Source: Paenibacillus tritici (GTDB lineage Bacteria; Bacillota; Bacilli; Paenibacillales; Paenibacillaceae). From it: DNA of 64,000 nt. A model generated the notes under the pieces. The model did no database searches and was not told the origin of the DNA. It worked only from the letters and a program-made list of their open reading frames with translations. The stretch lies in NCBI RefSeq assembly GCF_013204885.1, contig NZ_JABMKX010000010.1, positions 290,946 through 354,945 of the forward strand, read 5' to 3'. The position numbers and the translations under genes were made by a program. This document shows, piece after piece, positions 51,564-60,805 of the stretch. Position 1 is the first letter of the stretch, and each line of letters opens with the position of its first letter.

Positions 51564-52927
51564 TAACCTCCCCCCTGCTCTTTAGCCGCAACCTCGATCA
51601 TCACCGAGGTTCCCCGGCCTACAGCGCTATCTATGGATAACTTCGCTCCAATAGCATCTGCGATCTCGGCAGCGAGCGACAGCCCCAAGCCTGCACCTCC
51701 GCCCGCGCGGCTCCTCGCCTCATCCACTCTGTAGAAGCGGTCGAAGATCTTAGGCAGCTCCTCGGGAGGAATCCCGATGCCCTGGTCGGTAATGACTATC
51801 CTCCGCTCCTGCCCGGAAGCTTCCAGGCTGACAGTGATTGCCTCATCGCTATATTTGCGGGCATTGTCCAGGAAGATGAACAGCAGCTGCCTCAGCTTCG
51901 CTCCATCGCTGTATCCTTCAACCGGGCCCTTGGACTGAACAATGATCTCTCTTCCGTAGGCATTATGAAAGACCTTGGCCGAGGCACGGACCAGCTCTTC
52001 GAGATCAAGCATGGTCAACTCAAGATCCGAGTGTTCATGATGCTTCGCCAGCAACAGCAGCTGCTCGGTCAGCTCCTTCATCCGAACCGCTTCGGAATGG
52101 ATAGCTTCAACGGATTCATTGAACAGCTCGGGATGGTCCAGCCCTCTGCGCTTCAGCAGACTGGCATAGCTCTCGATTACCGTCAGCGGGGTACGCAGCT
52201 CATGTGACGCATCCGATACGAATTTCTCCTGCTTCACATGGTTGCTCTCCAGAAGCGCGATCATCTCATTGAAGGTGTGTCCCATCTCCGTCAGCTCATC
52301 CCTGGAGGTCTCCTTCAGCGTAAGTCTGCGAAATTTCCCGCTATTGCGGATCTCCCGCATGGTAGCCGTCATGTGGACGATCGGGCGCATAATCAGCCCC
52401 GCCAGCAGGCGGCTGGATAACAGCAAGGGCAGCAGCACCAGAGCCGTGGCCCCGGCAAGCACAAGCCGCAGTACACGCAGGGTATTCATAGTACTCTCCA
52501 GACTTTTGGTTGTCTGGACATTCCTGACGTTCCCGTCTGTCCAGATGACCGGAATGCTCACGAATGCATAAGAGCGTCCGCCCGTCTGAATCCTCTTAAT
52601 CTGCTTGTCTGTATAATAGACCGGCTTCAGCCGGCTGATCTCCTGTTCGGAGGCAGAGGTAACAGGGGCAGGACCGCTTCCGTCTGCAGACAGCAGCCGG
52701 AGCATTCCTTCAATCGGCACATAGGCCCGGAGCAGCTCCTGCGCTGCCACCCCTTCTCCCGCCCTTCTCATATCCGCGGCAATCCTTGCCGTCTCTGCAG
52801 CTGCCTGCTCCAGCTGACTGTCTATCGACAACCGGCTGAACATCAGGTAGATGAACAGGTTCATCATCACAAGCAGTACAGCAAACAGCACACTGGAGTA
52901 GAGATGTATGGTGCTCCGCAGCTTCAT
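51563..52927 (-). CDS. Sensor histidine kinase
   Basis: 454 residues. Membrane helices at about 10-30 and 155-178 flank an extracellular sensor; a HAMP domain follows (MRPIVHMTATMREIRNSGKF), then HisKA with the phospho-acceptor in SDASHELRTPLTVI, and HATPase_c with DNARKYS and DQGIGI and GGAGLGLSLA. It overlaps the response regulator by 4 nt (ATGA). The signal is unknown; PepSY partners suggest a cell-envelope cue. Confidence 0.92.
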   Translation of the reverse strand: MKLRSTIHLYSSVLFAVLLVMMNLFIYLMFSRLSIDSQLEQAAAETARIAADMRRAGEGVAAQELLRAYVPIEGMLRLLSADGSGPAPVTSASEQEISRLKPVYYTDKQIKRIQTGGRSYAFVSIPVIWTDGNVRNVQTTKSLESTMNTLRVLRLVLAGATALVLLPLLLSSRLLAGLIMRPIVHMTATMREIRNSGKFRRLTLKETSRDELTEMGHTFNEMIALLESNHVKQEKFVSDASHELRTPLTVIESYASLLKRRGLDHPELFNESVEAIHSEAVRMKELTEQLLLLAKHHEHSDLELTMLDLEELVRASAKVFHNAYGREIIVQSKGPVEGYSDGAKLRQLLFIFLDNARKYSDEAITVSLEASGQERRIVITDQGIGIPPEELPKIFDRFYRVDEARSRAGGGAGLGLSLAAEIADAIGAKLSIDSAVGRGTSVMIEVAAKEQGGG

Positions 52928-53616
52928 GGAGAATCCTTCAGCACATAGCCGATGCCCCGCACGGTATGAATCAGCTCTTCCTGATTATCCAGCGTAAGCT
53001 TCTTGCGGACATAGCGGATGTAGACGTCCACGATGTTCGTATCACCGTAATAATCATAACCCCAGACCGCTGTCATAATCTGCTCCCGGTTCAGCACCTG
53101 CTGCTTATTCTTCAGCAGATACACCAGCAGATCGAACTCCCGCGGCGTCAGCTCAATCTGTCTGCCCGCCCGGACTACCTCACGCGTAGCTTCGTTCAGT
53201 TCAAGATCATCCGCCCGCAGCAGCGAGGCTGCTTCCGCCGTCTTCCGGCCTGAGGCCAGCCGCAGCGCAGCGCGGACCCGGGCCAGCAGCTCCTCTATTT
53301 GAAAAGGCTTGGTAATATAATCATTCGCCCCCAAATCAAGCCCTGATACCTTATCCTCCACCGAGCTTTTGGCAGTCAGCAGCAGAACGGGAGTATCTGC
53401 ATCCACTGCCCGGATACGCCGCAGCAGCTCTATTCCGCTGAATCCGGGCAGCATCACATCCAGCAGCAGCAAATCCGGCTGCTGCTCCTGATACAGCTCA
53501 AGCCCCTGGTGGCCGCTGCCTGCAATGGCTACACGATACCCCTCGCATTCCAGCTCAATCTGCAGCAGACGGGCAATTCTCACCTCATCCTCAACAACCA
53601 GAATGGATTCTGTCAT
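52924..53616 (-). CDS. OmpR-family response regulator
   Basis: 230 residues from the ATG at 53616 (GGAAGGG 6 nt upstream). Receiver domain with Asp53 in LLLLDVMLP and Lys in YITKPF; C-terminal winged helix (LTPREFDLLVYLLKN, then VDVYIRYVRKKL). It is first in the operon with kinase and PepSY protein, all coupled by short overlaps. It likely controls that operon and envelope genes. Confidence 0.93.
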   Translation of the reverse strand: MTESILVVEDEVRIARLLQIELECEGYRVAIAGSGHQGLELYQEQQPDLLLLDVMLPGFSGIELLRRIRAVDADTPVLLLTAKSSVEDKVSGLDLGANDYITKPFQIEELLARVRAALRLASGRKTAEAASLLRADDLELNEATREVVRAGRQIELTPREFDLLVYLLKNKQQVLNREQIMTAVWGYDYYGDTNIVDVYIRYVRKKLTLDNQEELIHTVRGIGYVLKDSP

Positions 53617-53730
53617 GAATATCCCTTCCTCTCTGCCTGGGTGCAAGTGATGTGCCATTGTTCAATTGGCTCAGGAACACCCTACTCTTCGAATCCGTAT
53701 TTGCGTATGCACAGGCAACCGCAGCAGAAG

Positions 53731-54495
53731 TTATAAGCTGCGGTGCAGCAGCTCCAGCACCCTGCGCAGCTCGGTAACCGCTACCTGACCGGGAGCGGAT
53801 GGCTTATGGGCCGCCCCGAAGGTCAGTGCCGAGCCGAAGATCTCTCCGGCCAGGCGGCTGATCACGCCCTCACCGGCCATCGACATCGTGATGATCGGAC
53901 GATCCGCGTACTGCTCCTGCATCAGGTTCGTTGCTGCCAGTAGGGTCAGCACATCTCCCGCCTTCTGCGGCATCACGGCAATCTTCGGCAGGTCGCCGCC
54001 AAGCTCCTGTGCCCGGCGCAGCCGGGTTACGATCTCTTCCAGAGGCGGCGTCCCCTGGAAGTCATGATTCGAGACAATCACGAACACCGCCTGCTCATGC
54101 GCCGCTGCAATCAGTCTGCGGACATCCGCTTCCTCATTGAACAGCTCCACATCCACAATATCCACCAGTCCGCTCGCTATCGCAGCTTCGTTGAGCCGGA
54201 TATAATATTCCGTGGAGATCTCCTTCTCCCCGCCTTCCCTGGCGCTGCGGAACGTGAAGATCAGCGGAACCTCCGGCAGTAGCTGCCCAATTTCCCGTAG
54301 AGCCTCCGTTACCGCTCCAAGATCCTCCACTTGGTTGAAGTAATCACTCCGCCACTCCACCACATCCGGTGCCAGAGCCTTAAGCGCCTCCGCCTCTTCC
54401 CGAAGCCCGGATAACGTCGTTCCGACCAGCGGAACGCAGATCTTGGGGATTCCCTCCCCCAGGGTTACATTCTTGACGGTTACTGTACCGCTCAT
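53731..54495 (-). CDS. aroD: Type I 3-dehydroquinate dehydratase
   Basis: 254 residues, the usual length of AroD. It converts 3-dehydroquinate to 3-dehydroshikimate in the shikimate pathway through a Schiff base. EWRSDYF (about 45), the catalytic His in SNHDFQGTPP (about 143) and the Schiff-base Lys in KIAVMPQ (about 170) are all present. AAGGAG lies 8 nt before the ATG. It stands alone. Confidence 0.95.
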   Translation of the reverse strand: MSGTVTVKNVTLGEGIPKICVPLVGTTLSGLREEAEALKALAPDVVEWRSDYFNQVEDLGAVTEALREIGQLLPEVPLIFTFRSAREGGEKEISTEYYIRLNEAAIASGLVDIVDVELFNEEADVRRLIAAAHEQAVFVIVSNHDFQGTPPLEEIVTRLRRAQELGGDLPKIAVMPQKAGDVLTLLAATNLMQEQYADRPIITMSMAGEGVISRLAGEIFGSALTFGAAHKPSAPGQVAVTELRRVLELLHRSL

Positions 54496-54656
54496 CGTTT
54501 CAGCTCCTTATGTATCAGGCCATGCCTGAGAATTTGAGATTTAGCCGCTCAACCCGCAGAGCTGCGGAGAATGACCTACCGCAGAGCTCTGCGGGTTCCA
54601 TTTGAGGGTAACTCTATAGATTGTACTTGTCCTTCTTCTACAAATCCTGCTAATAC
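54496..54656. repeat. Strong 17-bp hairpin in noncoding spacer
   Basis: AACCCGCAGAGCT-GCGG (54551-54567) pairs with CCGCAGAGCTCTGCGGGTT (54579-54597), with a 2-nt bulge. There is no T-run after it on either strand, so it is not a normal terminator. It may be another form of the intergenic hairpin family. Confidence 0.55.
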
Positions 54657-54990
54657 TACAACATTTCTCTCATCCTATCGGCCCAAATCCTAAATTGTTG
54701 TACAAAAGGCAGGATCTCACCTTTTTCAAGCAGGCTAGCCGGAATATTCTTGTAGTTTATACAACAATCCTTCTAAATACTTGGCTATCCAGAATCAAAG
54801 CTGCAAATTGTGCAACATTTATGGAAATCCGCAGACGGACACTGCTTCCGAAGCTAGCTTTTCTGTGGAAAGCTATCAGGCAGACTTGCTATTACGTCCG
54901 GTACCAGGGATAGCTTAAGAGGAGAGCTGGTTGGATTGGATAGCTGATGCTGGATTCGCGCCGTATAAACTATAACTGTATTTTGTGCAA
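54657..54990. repeat. Intergenic repeat tract, copy of the element at 1-229
   Basis: Homologous to about 38-205 (same order of TACAAC, TTGTTGTACAAAAGGCAG and TACAACAATCCT blocks). Near 54973 there is also AACTGTATTTTGTGCAACTA, which differs by one base from the first unit at 27210. No gene is supported. Confidence 0.6.
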
Positions 54991-55929
54991 CTACTGTTCG
55001 CCACGCTCCGCATCAGCAGCCTGCTGCAGGAATTGCTCCACCTCATCCAGCCGGGGCAGCGACGAGATCGCTCCCGCCTTGCCGACAGCCAGGGCACCTA
55101 CAGCATTCGCGAACCGGACCGCTTCATCCAGCGTCTTCCCGCGGGTAAGCTGCCAGGCCAGCGCCCCGTTGAAGGAATCTCCGGCAGCTACTGTATCGAC
55201 AGCGTGGACCGGGAAGCCGGGAACATGCAGGCTTCCCGCTGCATTCACGATCAGCGCTCCTTTGGAGCCCAGGGTGACGATAATGTGCTGAACCCCTTTT
55301 TGCAGCAAAATCCGTGCCGCACGCTCCGCATCATCAATGCTCTCTACAGTAATACCGGCCAGAATCCCCGCCTCTGTCTCATTCGGAGTCAGGTAGGTTA
55401 CATGCCGGAGCAGTTCGTCACCAAGCGGCCGGGCCGGAGCCGGATTAAGAATCACCGGAATCCCGTGCCGGGACGCAATAGCCGCCGCAGCCCCGCACAT
55501 CGCCAGATCCGTCTCCAGCTGCATGACCACTATCCGGGCTTGGGCAATAACAAATTCAAGGGCTTCAATATCCTCCGGGGTCATCTCCACATTCGCACCC
55601 GGCACTACAATAATACGGTTCTCGCCAGCGCCATCCACCACAATCGAAGCTACCCCTGTAGCCTGGGACTCGCTCCGTGAGATGTACTCCGTATGAATCT
55701 GCTCCTGCTGCATAATCTCCAGCAATCCGTTGCCGAAGGCGTCCTTCCCCACTCTGCCGATCATCGTTACATCTGCACCAAGCCGGGCCGCAGCAACAGC
55801 CTGATTCGCTCCTTTTCCGCCCGGAGACAAGGCAAAGCCTTGACCGAACAAGGTCTCACCGGCTTCCGGTGCACGCTCTGCCCGTACGACCATATCCATA
55901 TTCAGACTTCCAATTACAACTATACTCAA
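54991..55929 (-). CDS. rbsK: Ribokinase
   Basis: 312 residues, PfkB family. GSLNMDMV and the sugar-binding GGKGANQAVAAARLG near residue 40 are the N-terminal signature; DTVAAGDSFNGALAW near residue 250 holds the catalytic Asp and anion hole. It phosphorylates ribose (or a similar sugar) with ATP. The start is TTG at 55929 with a weak GGTGG upstream. No ribose transporter is beside it, which leaves the sugar uncertain. Confidence 0.9.
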   Translation of the reverse strand: MSIVVIGSLNMDMVVRAERAPEAGETLFGQGFALSPGGKGANQAVAAARLGADVTMIGRVGKDAFGNGLLEIMQQEQIHTEYISRSESQATGVASIVVDGAGENRIIVVPGANVEMTPEDIEALEFVIAQARIVVMQLETDLAMCGAAAAIASRHGIPVILNPAPARPLGDELLRHVTYLTPNETEAGILAGITVESIDDAERAARILLQKGVQHIIVTLGSKGALIVNAAGSLHVPGFPVHAVDTVAAGDSFNGALAWQLTRGKTLDEAVRFANAVGALAVGKAGAISSLPRLDEVEQFLQQAADAERGEQ

Positions 55930-56145
55930 CCTTCTACACCACCACTTGGTTTATTTTCATTACGTATGCGCCTTGAAGGCTGCCTTCTCCATACAAAGGA
56001 CAGCAGCGGCGGCATTACCGATTATGCTCCCCTTATATTATGGCCTTCTGCCAGGTTAATCAAATTTTTATTATACGGGCCGCAGGCTGTAATTCGTCAC
56101 CGAAACTTCGCTGTGCTTTTTAAGCATAACTATGCTAGAATAATT

Positions 56146-56160
56146 GTGCAATCGCTTCCA
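56146..56160 (+). promoter_or_regulatory. Candidate cre site upstream of the phosphorylase gene
   Basis: GTGCAATCGCTTCCA matches WTGNAANCGNWNNCW except at the first base. It lies just after a TAGAAT -10-like element (56136-56141). Confidence 0.45.
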
Positions 56161-56182
56161 GAGCATGTCTCTCCCCATTTGA

Positions 56183-56194
56183 GCAAACGTTTGC
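56183..56194. promoter_or_regulatory. LacI-family operator (perfect palindrome)
   Basis: GCAAACGTTTGC is a perfect 12-bp palindrome with the central CG of LacI/GalR-family operators. It lies about 70 bp before the phosphorylase start and downstream of the likely promoter. The cognate repressor is not in this window. Confidence 0.65.
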
Positions 56195-56263
56195 ATCTTA
56201 GATACAGCCTACAGCAATTCCTATCCCCGGTACCATCTAATTCGTATTTAGGAGGCTTATCAA

Positions 56264-57880
56264 GTGAGCGAGAACCAGTTACCGTCAGTAGCTTATTTCA
56301 GCATGGAGTACGGACTGCATTCCGACTTCAAAATGTACGCCGGAGGTCTGGGCATTCTGGCCGGAGATTATATCAAAGGCGCACAGGATATCGGGGCTCC
56401 CATCATCCCTATTGGACTCAAATGGAAACAAGGCTACACCGATCAGAAGATTGATGCAGACGGCAACCCCTACGACTCCTATCATAACTACGTGTATGAC
56501 TTCCTGGAAGATACAGGCGTCAGCGTAACGGTAAAAGTCAGAAAAACCGATGTCGTCTGCAAAGTGTGGAAGACAGAGCATTTCGGAAACCGTCCGCTCT
56601 ATTTGCTGGATACGGATATTCCCGAGAACAGCGACGCCTGGATCACAGGCCAGCTCTACGGCTGGTTCGGGGAAGAGCGCATTGCGCAGGAGATCGTCCT
56701 TGGAGTCGGCGGCGTCAAAGCCATGCGTGCCCTGGGGATTCCAATTGATGTGTATCACTTCAATGAAGGACATGCGGCTCTGGCAGCGATCGAGCTGATC
56801 CGTGAGAAGATGTCCGGCGGCAGTACCTTTGAAGAAGCCTGGAAAGCTACACGGGAAGAGGTTGTGTTCACTACACATACACCGATTAAGGAAGGCAATG
56901 AGACCCATCCGCTGGATCGTCTCGAATACATGGGAGCCTTCGGCGGCTTAACCCGCGACCAGATGGAGCGGATCGGCGGCGACCCCTTCAACATGACGGT
57001 TGCCGGTCTGCGGCTGTCACGGATCTCGAACGCGGTTGCCCAGCTTCATGCCGATACCGCGAACAAAATGTGGAAGGAAGTCGCCGGCAGATCAGAGATC
57101 ATCGGCATCACCAATGCGATTCACACCCCTACCTGGGTAGATGAGCGGATGACCCGTGCCTTCGAGGAGGGCGGCGACCTGTGGGCCGTGCATAAGGAGA
57201 TCAAGCAGGAGCTGATCGGTTTCATTGAGGAACGCTCCGGCATCGCCCTGAATGCGGACCATCTGCTCATCGGCTTCTCCCGCCGGGCGGCTCCCTACAA
57301 GCGCAGTGACCTGATCTTCTCCCAGCCGGAGGTGATTGAGCCTTATCTGGAGAGCGGCAAGATCCAGATTGTATTCTCCGGCAAAGCGCATCCGCTCGAC
57401 GACAACGGCAAAAAGATCGTCAGCAACCTTGTAGCCATGATGAAAAAATATCCGAAGAGCGTAGTCTTCCTGGAGAACTACGATATGACCATCGGGGCAC
57501 AGCTGACCCGCGGCTCGGATATCTGGCTCAACAATCCGCGCAGACCGCTGGAAGCAAGCGGAACCTCAGGCATGAAGGCCGCCATGAACGGCGTCCTGAA
57601 CTGCTCGATCCTTGACGGCTGGTGGCCGGAAGCCTGCATAGACGGAGAGAACGGCTGGCAGATTGGTGACGGCTTCGAGACTACCGATTTTGCAGTGCTC
57701 GACAGGCACGACAGTGACGCTCTATACGACACGCTTCTGAACCGTGTCCTTCCAGTCTTTTATGAGGATCAGGCACAGTGGGTACAGATGATGCACCGCA
57801 GCATCGAGACCACCCGCACCGAGTTCGCCACCAAACGTATGCTGGACGAATACTATACCAGAATGTACATTCCAAGCTAA
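56264..57880 (+). CDS. glgP: Alpha-glucan (maltodextrin) phosphorylase, GT35, short form
   Basis: 538 residues, the short type of GT35 phosphorylase (compare 800+ residues of the long E. coli type). It releases glucose 1-phosphate from alpha-1,4-glucans with PLP as cofactor. N-terminal VAYFSMEYGLHSDFKMYAGGLG, EGHAAL and the PLP-Lys stretch EASGTSGMKAAMNG near residue 455 are present. The start is GTG with AGGAGG 8 nt upstream. It is a single-gene unit, probably under cre and LacI-type control. Confidence 0.93.
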   Translation: MSENQLPSVAYFSMEYGLHSDFKMYAGGLGILAGDYIKGAQDIGAPIIPIGLKWKQGYTDQKIDADGNPYDSYHNYVYDFLEDTGVSVTVKVRKTDVVCKVWKTEHFGNRPLYLLDTDIPENSDAWITGQLYGWFGEERIAQEIVLGVGGVKAMRALGIPIDVYHFNEGHAALAAIELIREKMSGGSTFEEAWKATREEVVFTTHTPIKEGNETHPLDRLEYMGAFGGLTRDQMERIGGDPFNMTVAGLRLSRISNAVAQLHADTANKMWKEVAGRSEIIGITNAIHTPTWVDERMTRAFEEGGDLWAVHKEIKQELIGFIEERSGIALNADHLLIGFSRRAAPYKRSDLIFSQPEVIEPYLESGKIQIVFSGKAHPLDDNGKKIVSNLVAMMKKYPKSVVFLENYDMTIGAQLTRGSDIWLNNPRRPLEASGTSGMKAAMNGVLNCSILDGWWPEACIDGENGWQIGDGFETTDFAVLDRHDSDALYDTLLNRVLPVFYEDQAQWVQMMHRSIETTRTEFATKRMLDEYYTRMYIPS

Positions 57881-57947
57881 TTAGCCTCCACCAACAGCAC
57901 CTCTATCCATACATTCACCACCGGTCTCAGACCGCCAGAATCCATGG

Positions 57948-57976
57948 CCCTTCACGTTTATACGTGGAGGGTTTTG
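57948..57976 (+). terminator. Terminator after the phosphorylase gene
   Basis: CCCTTCACGT pairs with ACGTGGAGGG (one G-T pair) with a 4-nt loop, followed by TTTTGTT. Confidence 0.8.
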
Positions 57977-58041
57977 TTCAAATTTCTCCCTGAAAGAGGG
58001 GCAGATCGAACATGAACCAAGCGCCTTCCGCATATTGTTAA

Positions 58042-58056
58042 TTATAATAATTATAA
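58042..58056 (+). promoter_or_regulatory. PerR box
   Basis: TTATAATAATTATAA is a perfect match to the PerR consensus TTATAATNATTATAA. It lies about 85 bp before the catalase start, at or just upstream of the promoter, so peroxide would relieve PerR repression. Confidence 0.85.
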
Positions 58057-58142
58057 AAAAGGATTGATTTTATTAATTTTTTTGTTATCATGAAACTTAT
58101 ACTTATTCTAAAATCAAATCCTAATACGAGGTGATTGTGTTT

Positions 58143-59597
58143 ATGACTCCGAATCATAACAATAAACTGACTACAAGCTGGGGCGCCCCTGTCGGCGACA
58201 ACCAGAATTCTATGACAGCAGGCTCACGCGGGCCTACTTTGCTGCAGGACGTTCATTTGCTGGAAAAGCTGGCCCATTTCAACCGGGAACGTGTTCCTGA
58301 ACGTGTCGTCCATGCCAAAGGCGCCGGGGCCCATGGTTATTTTGAAGTCACCAATGATCTCTCCCAATATACGAAGGCTTCCTTCTTGTCTGAAGTCGGC
58401 AAACGCACACCGATGTTCATCCGCTTTTCCACTGTTGCCGGAGAATCGGGGTCTTCCGACACCGTGCGCGATCCTCGCGGCTTCGCCGTGAAATTCTATA
58501 CCGAAGAAGGCAACTACGACCTGGTCGGCAACAACACGCCTGTCTTTTTCATCCGTGATGCGATTAAATTCCCGGACTTTATCCATACCCAGAAACGCCA
58601 TCCGCAGACCCATCTGAAGAACCCGAATGCCGTCTGGGACTTCTGGTCCCTCTCTCCTGAATCTCTGCACCAGGTTACGATTCTGATGTCTGACCGCGGC
58701 ATTCCGGCTACCCTCCGTCATATGCACGGCTTCGGCAGCCATACCTTCAAGTGGGTCAATGCTGAAGGCGCGGCCGTGTGGGTGAAGTACCATTTCAAGA
58801 CAGAGCAAGGCGTCAAGAACCTCGATGTTACACTGGCTGCACAGCTTGCCGCTGACAACCCGGATTATCATACGGAGGACTTGTTCAACGCTATTGATAA
58901 GGGGGACTTCCCGGCCTGGAGACTGCACGTGCAGATCATGCCTGTAGAGGATGCCGACACCTACCGTTTCGATCCGTTTGATGTCACCAAAGTATGGTCC
59001 CAGAAGGATTATCCGCTGATTGAGGTTGGCCGTATGGTGCTGGACCGCAACCCTGAGAATTACTTCGCTGAAGTGGAGCAGGCTACCTTCTCCCCCGGCT
59101 CATTCGTGCCCGGCATAGAAGCTTCCCCTGATAAAATGCTTCAGGGCCGTCTCTTCGCATACGGGGATGCCCACCGGTACCGGGTAGGAGCGAATCATAA
59201 CCATCTGCCGGTTAACCGGCCCATCGCAGAGGTCAACAATAATCAGCGCGACGGCGCAATGAATGCTACGAATAACGGAGGAGGCTCCGTCTATTATGAG
59301 CCCAACAGCTCCGGCGGAGCTACCGAGTCACCGCAGCATAAACCGGCTGCATTCGAAGTCTCCGGCCAGGCGGACAGTGTTCCTTATGACCATGACGATC
59401 ACTACACCCAGCCGGGTGACCTGTACCGTCTGCTGAGTGAAGAGGAACGTGCCCGGCTTGTGCGCAACATTGTAGGCGCCATGACTCCAGTGCAGTCCGA
59501 CGAGATCAAGCTTCGCCAGATAGGTCATTTCTTCAAAGCTGATCCGGAATTTGGACGGCGTATCGCTGACGGGCTGGGGCTGGCTGTAACCGAGTAA
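58143..59597 (+). CDS. katA: Haem catalase, monofunctional (clade 3 type)
   Basis: 484 residues from the ATG at 58143 (GAGGTG site 9 nt upstream; the GTG at 58131 is inside that site). It breaks down H2O2. The catalytic His is in RVVHAKGAGAHGYFEV near residue 55, the Asn in DLVGNNTPVFF near residue 127, and the haem-ligand Tyr in RLFAYGDAHRYRVG near residue 337. Small-subunit length matches clade 3 catalases. It follows a perfect PerR box and ends in a strong terminator. Confidence 0.95.
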   Translation: MTPNHNNKLTTSWGAPVGDNQNSMTAGSRGPTLLQDVHLLEKLAHFNRERVPERVVHAKGAGAHGYFEVTNDLSQYTKASFLSEVGKRTPMFIRFSTVAGESGSSDTVRDPRGFAVKFYTEEGNYDLVGNNTPVFFIRDAIKFPDFIHTQKRHPQTHLKNPNAVWDFWSLSPESLHQVTILMSDRGIPATLRHMHGFGSHTFKWVNAEGAAVWVKYHFKTEQGVKNLDVTLAAQLAADNPDYHTEDLFNAIDKGDFPAWRLHVQIMPVEDADTYRFDPFDVTKVWSQKDYPLIEVGRMVLDRNPENYFAEVEQATFSPGSFVPGIEASPDKMLQGRLFAYGDAHRYRVGANHNHLPVNRPIAEVNNNQRDGAMNATNNGGGSVYYEPNSSGGATESPQHKPAAFEVSGQADSVPYDHDDHYTQPGDLYRLLSEEERARLVRNIVGAMTPVQSDEIKLRQIGHFFKADPEFGRRIADGLGLAVTE

Positions 59598-59612
59598 CCT
59601 GGAAGCAGCAGC

Positions 59613-59644
59613 AAAAAGGGGTAAGCATCGCTTACCCCTTTTTT
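59613..59644. terminator. Bidirectional terminator between catalase and Phr-like gene
   Basis: AAAAAGGGGTAAGC pairs with GCTTACCCCTTTTTT over a 3-nt loop, with A- and T-runs that suit both strands. Confidence 0.9.
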
Positions 59645-59693
59645 GCATTATATACTACTTATATTTCCAGAATAATAAGACAGAGAATTCGGA

Positions 59694-59831
59694 TTAGTGT
59701 CCTGCTCCATGATTGTTGATAGATATATTACCCGAGGATGCTGATAGATGACCGCCTGCGCTTACCGTTGTTACAACTACGCTGGAGCTAATCAACAATA
59801 CGGCTGTTAATAACGAGATCGCCTTTTTCAT
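59694..59831 (-). CDS. Phr-like secreted signalling pre-peptide
   Basis: 45 residues. A basic start (MKKAIS) and hydrophobic core end in a likely Sec cleavage site after TTVSA (about residue 25), leaving a Gly/Ser/Asn/His-rich tail that ends INNHGAGH. GAGGGAG lies 11 nt upstream of the ATG. The gene begins inside the 3' end of the TPR gene, overlapping it by about 44 nt in another frame, as phr genes do with rap genes. The mature signal would be a short C-terminal piece. This layout is the main evidence. Confidence 0.72.
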   Translation of the reverse strand: MKKAISLLTAVLLISSSVVVTTVSAGGHLSASSGNISINNHGAGH

Positions 59832-60630
59832 CTTTTAAAAACTCCCTCTCTAAGATATTTTTCATTATATTTTGATAAGATTCTTGTTGTTCTGCAGAAG
59901 CATGGCTCCGGATATGCTCATAAAATGAAACAATCTTCCGAAAGCCTGTCCCATCATAAAGTTTACTACTTATTACCAAAATATAGAGAGTCAAATTAAT
60001 TGCATCATGAATTTTTTCCCTTTTATACAAATAAATTGCACTAAGATGCATGTAGTCTATGTAGTACCGTATGTCTTCCTGCTTCTCTCTACAGCTCAAT
60101 TCCTTCAACTGATCATGAAATTCATCCAGTACCCAATCAATTGAAAAGTTGTATTTAATGGCAGATTCCAATACTGTAATCAGGCAGGCAAGCAGTTCCT
60201 CCTTGTCACCTGTACGAATGAATTCAACATAGTCAGCGAGCACTTCTACCTTACCTTCCAGCAGATCAATAACGAAGGTGTTAGCAATAGCAATGTTCTT
60301 GTAGTATTCCACTTCAGCGTAAGCTTCATGATCCAGATTCTTAACCCAGCTCATATCCGAATAGAGTCCTATGCACTTTCTTGATTCAGCGAGGTTACCC
60401 AGCTTTTGATAGGCAATGCCCTTCATGCACAAACTGTAGCCGAGGTAATACGCTATATTTTTCTTCAGGTAAGGCTTCTTTGCACCCTGTTGACGGGAGC
60501 CGTAGGTTAGAACCGCAAGTTCAAAGAGCTTATCTGAAATCTCGAGAATTGCTGTCCAGTTCTCCCATGAAAACGAAACTTTAAGCATATCTGTCAAAGA
60601 GTCTTCATTCATCCCATCCAGTTCCAGCAA
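59788..60630 (-). CDS. TPR-type peptide receptor (RRNPP/Rap-like)
   Basis: 280 residues, almost all helical, with helical pairs such as YYLGYSLCMKGIAYQKLGNLAESRKCI that fit TPR units (positions about 60-90). There is no N-terminal helix-turn-helix, so it is more like Rap (protein-binding) than PlcR or AimR (DNA-binding), though shorter than Rap (about 370). It would bind the peptide encoded next to it and act on a partner protein. The start is TTG at 60630 with AGGAGG 11 nt upstream; an ATG at codon 7 is possible. Confidence 0.7.
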   Translation of the reverse strand: MLELDGMNEDSLTDMLKVSFSWENWTAILEISDKLFELAVLTYGSRQQGAKKPYLKKNIAYYLGYSLCMKGIAYQKLGNLAESRKCIGLYSDMSWVKNLDHEAYAEVEYYKNIAIANTFVIDLLEGKVEVLADYVEFIRTGDKEELLACLITVLESAIKYNFSIDWVLDEFHDQLKELSCREKQEDIRYYIDYMHLSAIYLYKREKIHDAINLTLYILVISSKLYDGTGFRKIVSFYEHIRSHASAEQQESYQNIMKNILEREFLKDEKGDLVINSRIVD

Positions 60631-60805
60631 TTTCTATCTTGCCTCCTATCATTCCATTATATTCCAATAATACTCTGCTTCCCGGCTCTGGTCAATTATT
60701 TCCCGGCAGATATATCTCTAAATAACCCCTTATTTCCCAAATGAGCATAATAATCTTATCATTTCGACATATTCTAGCTAAAATTTGTAATTAATTAACA
60801 TCTAA

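Noticed and set aside
54551..54597. Terminator after aroD
   Set aside because: The hairpin is very strong, but it lies upstream of aroD with no T-run on either strand. It is listed as a repeat hairpin instead.
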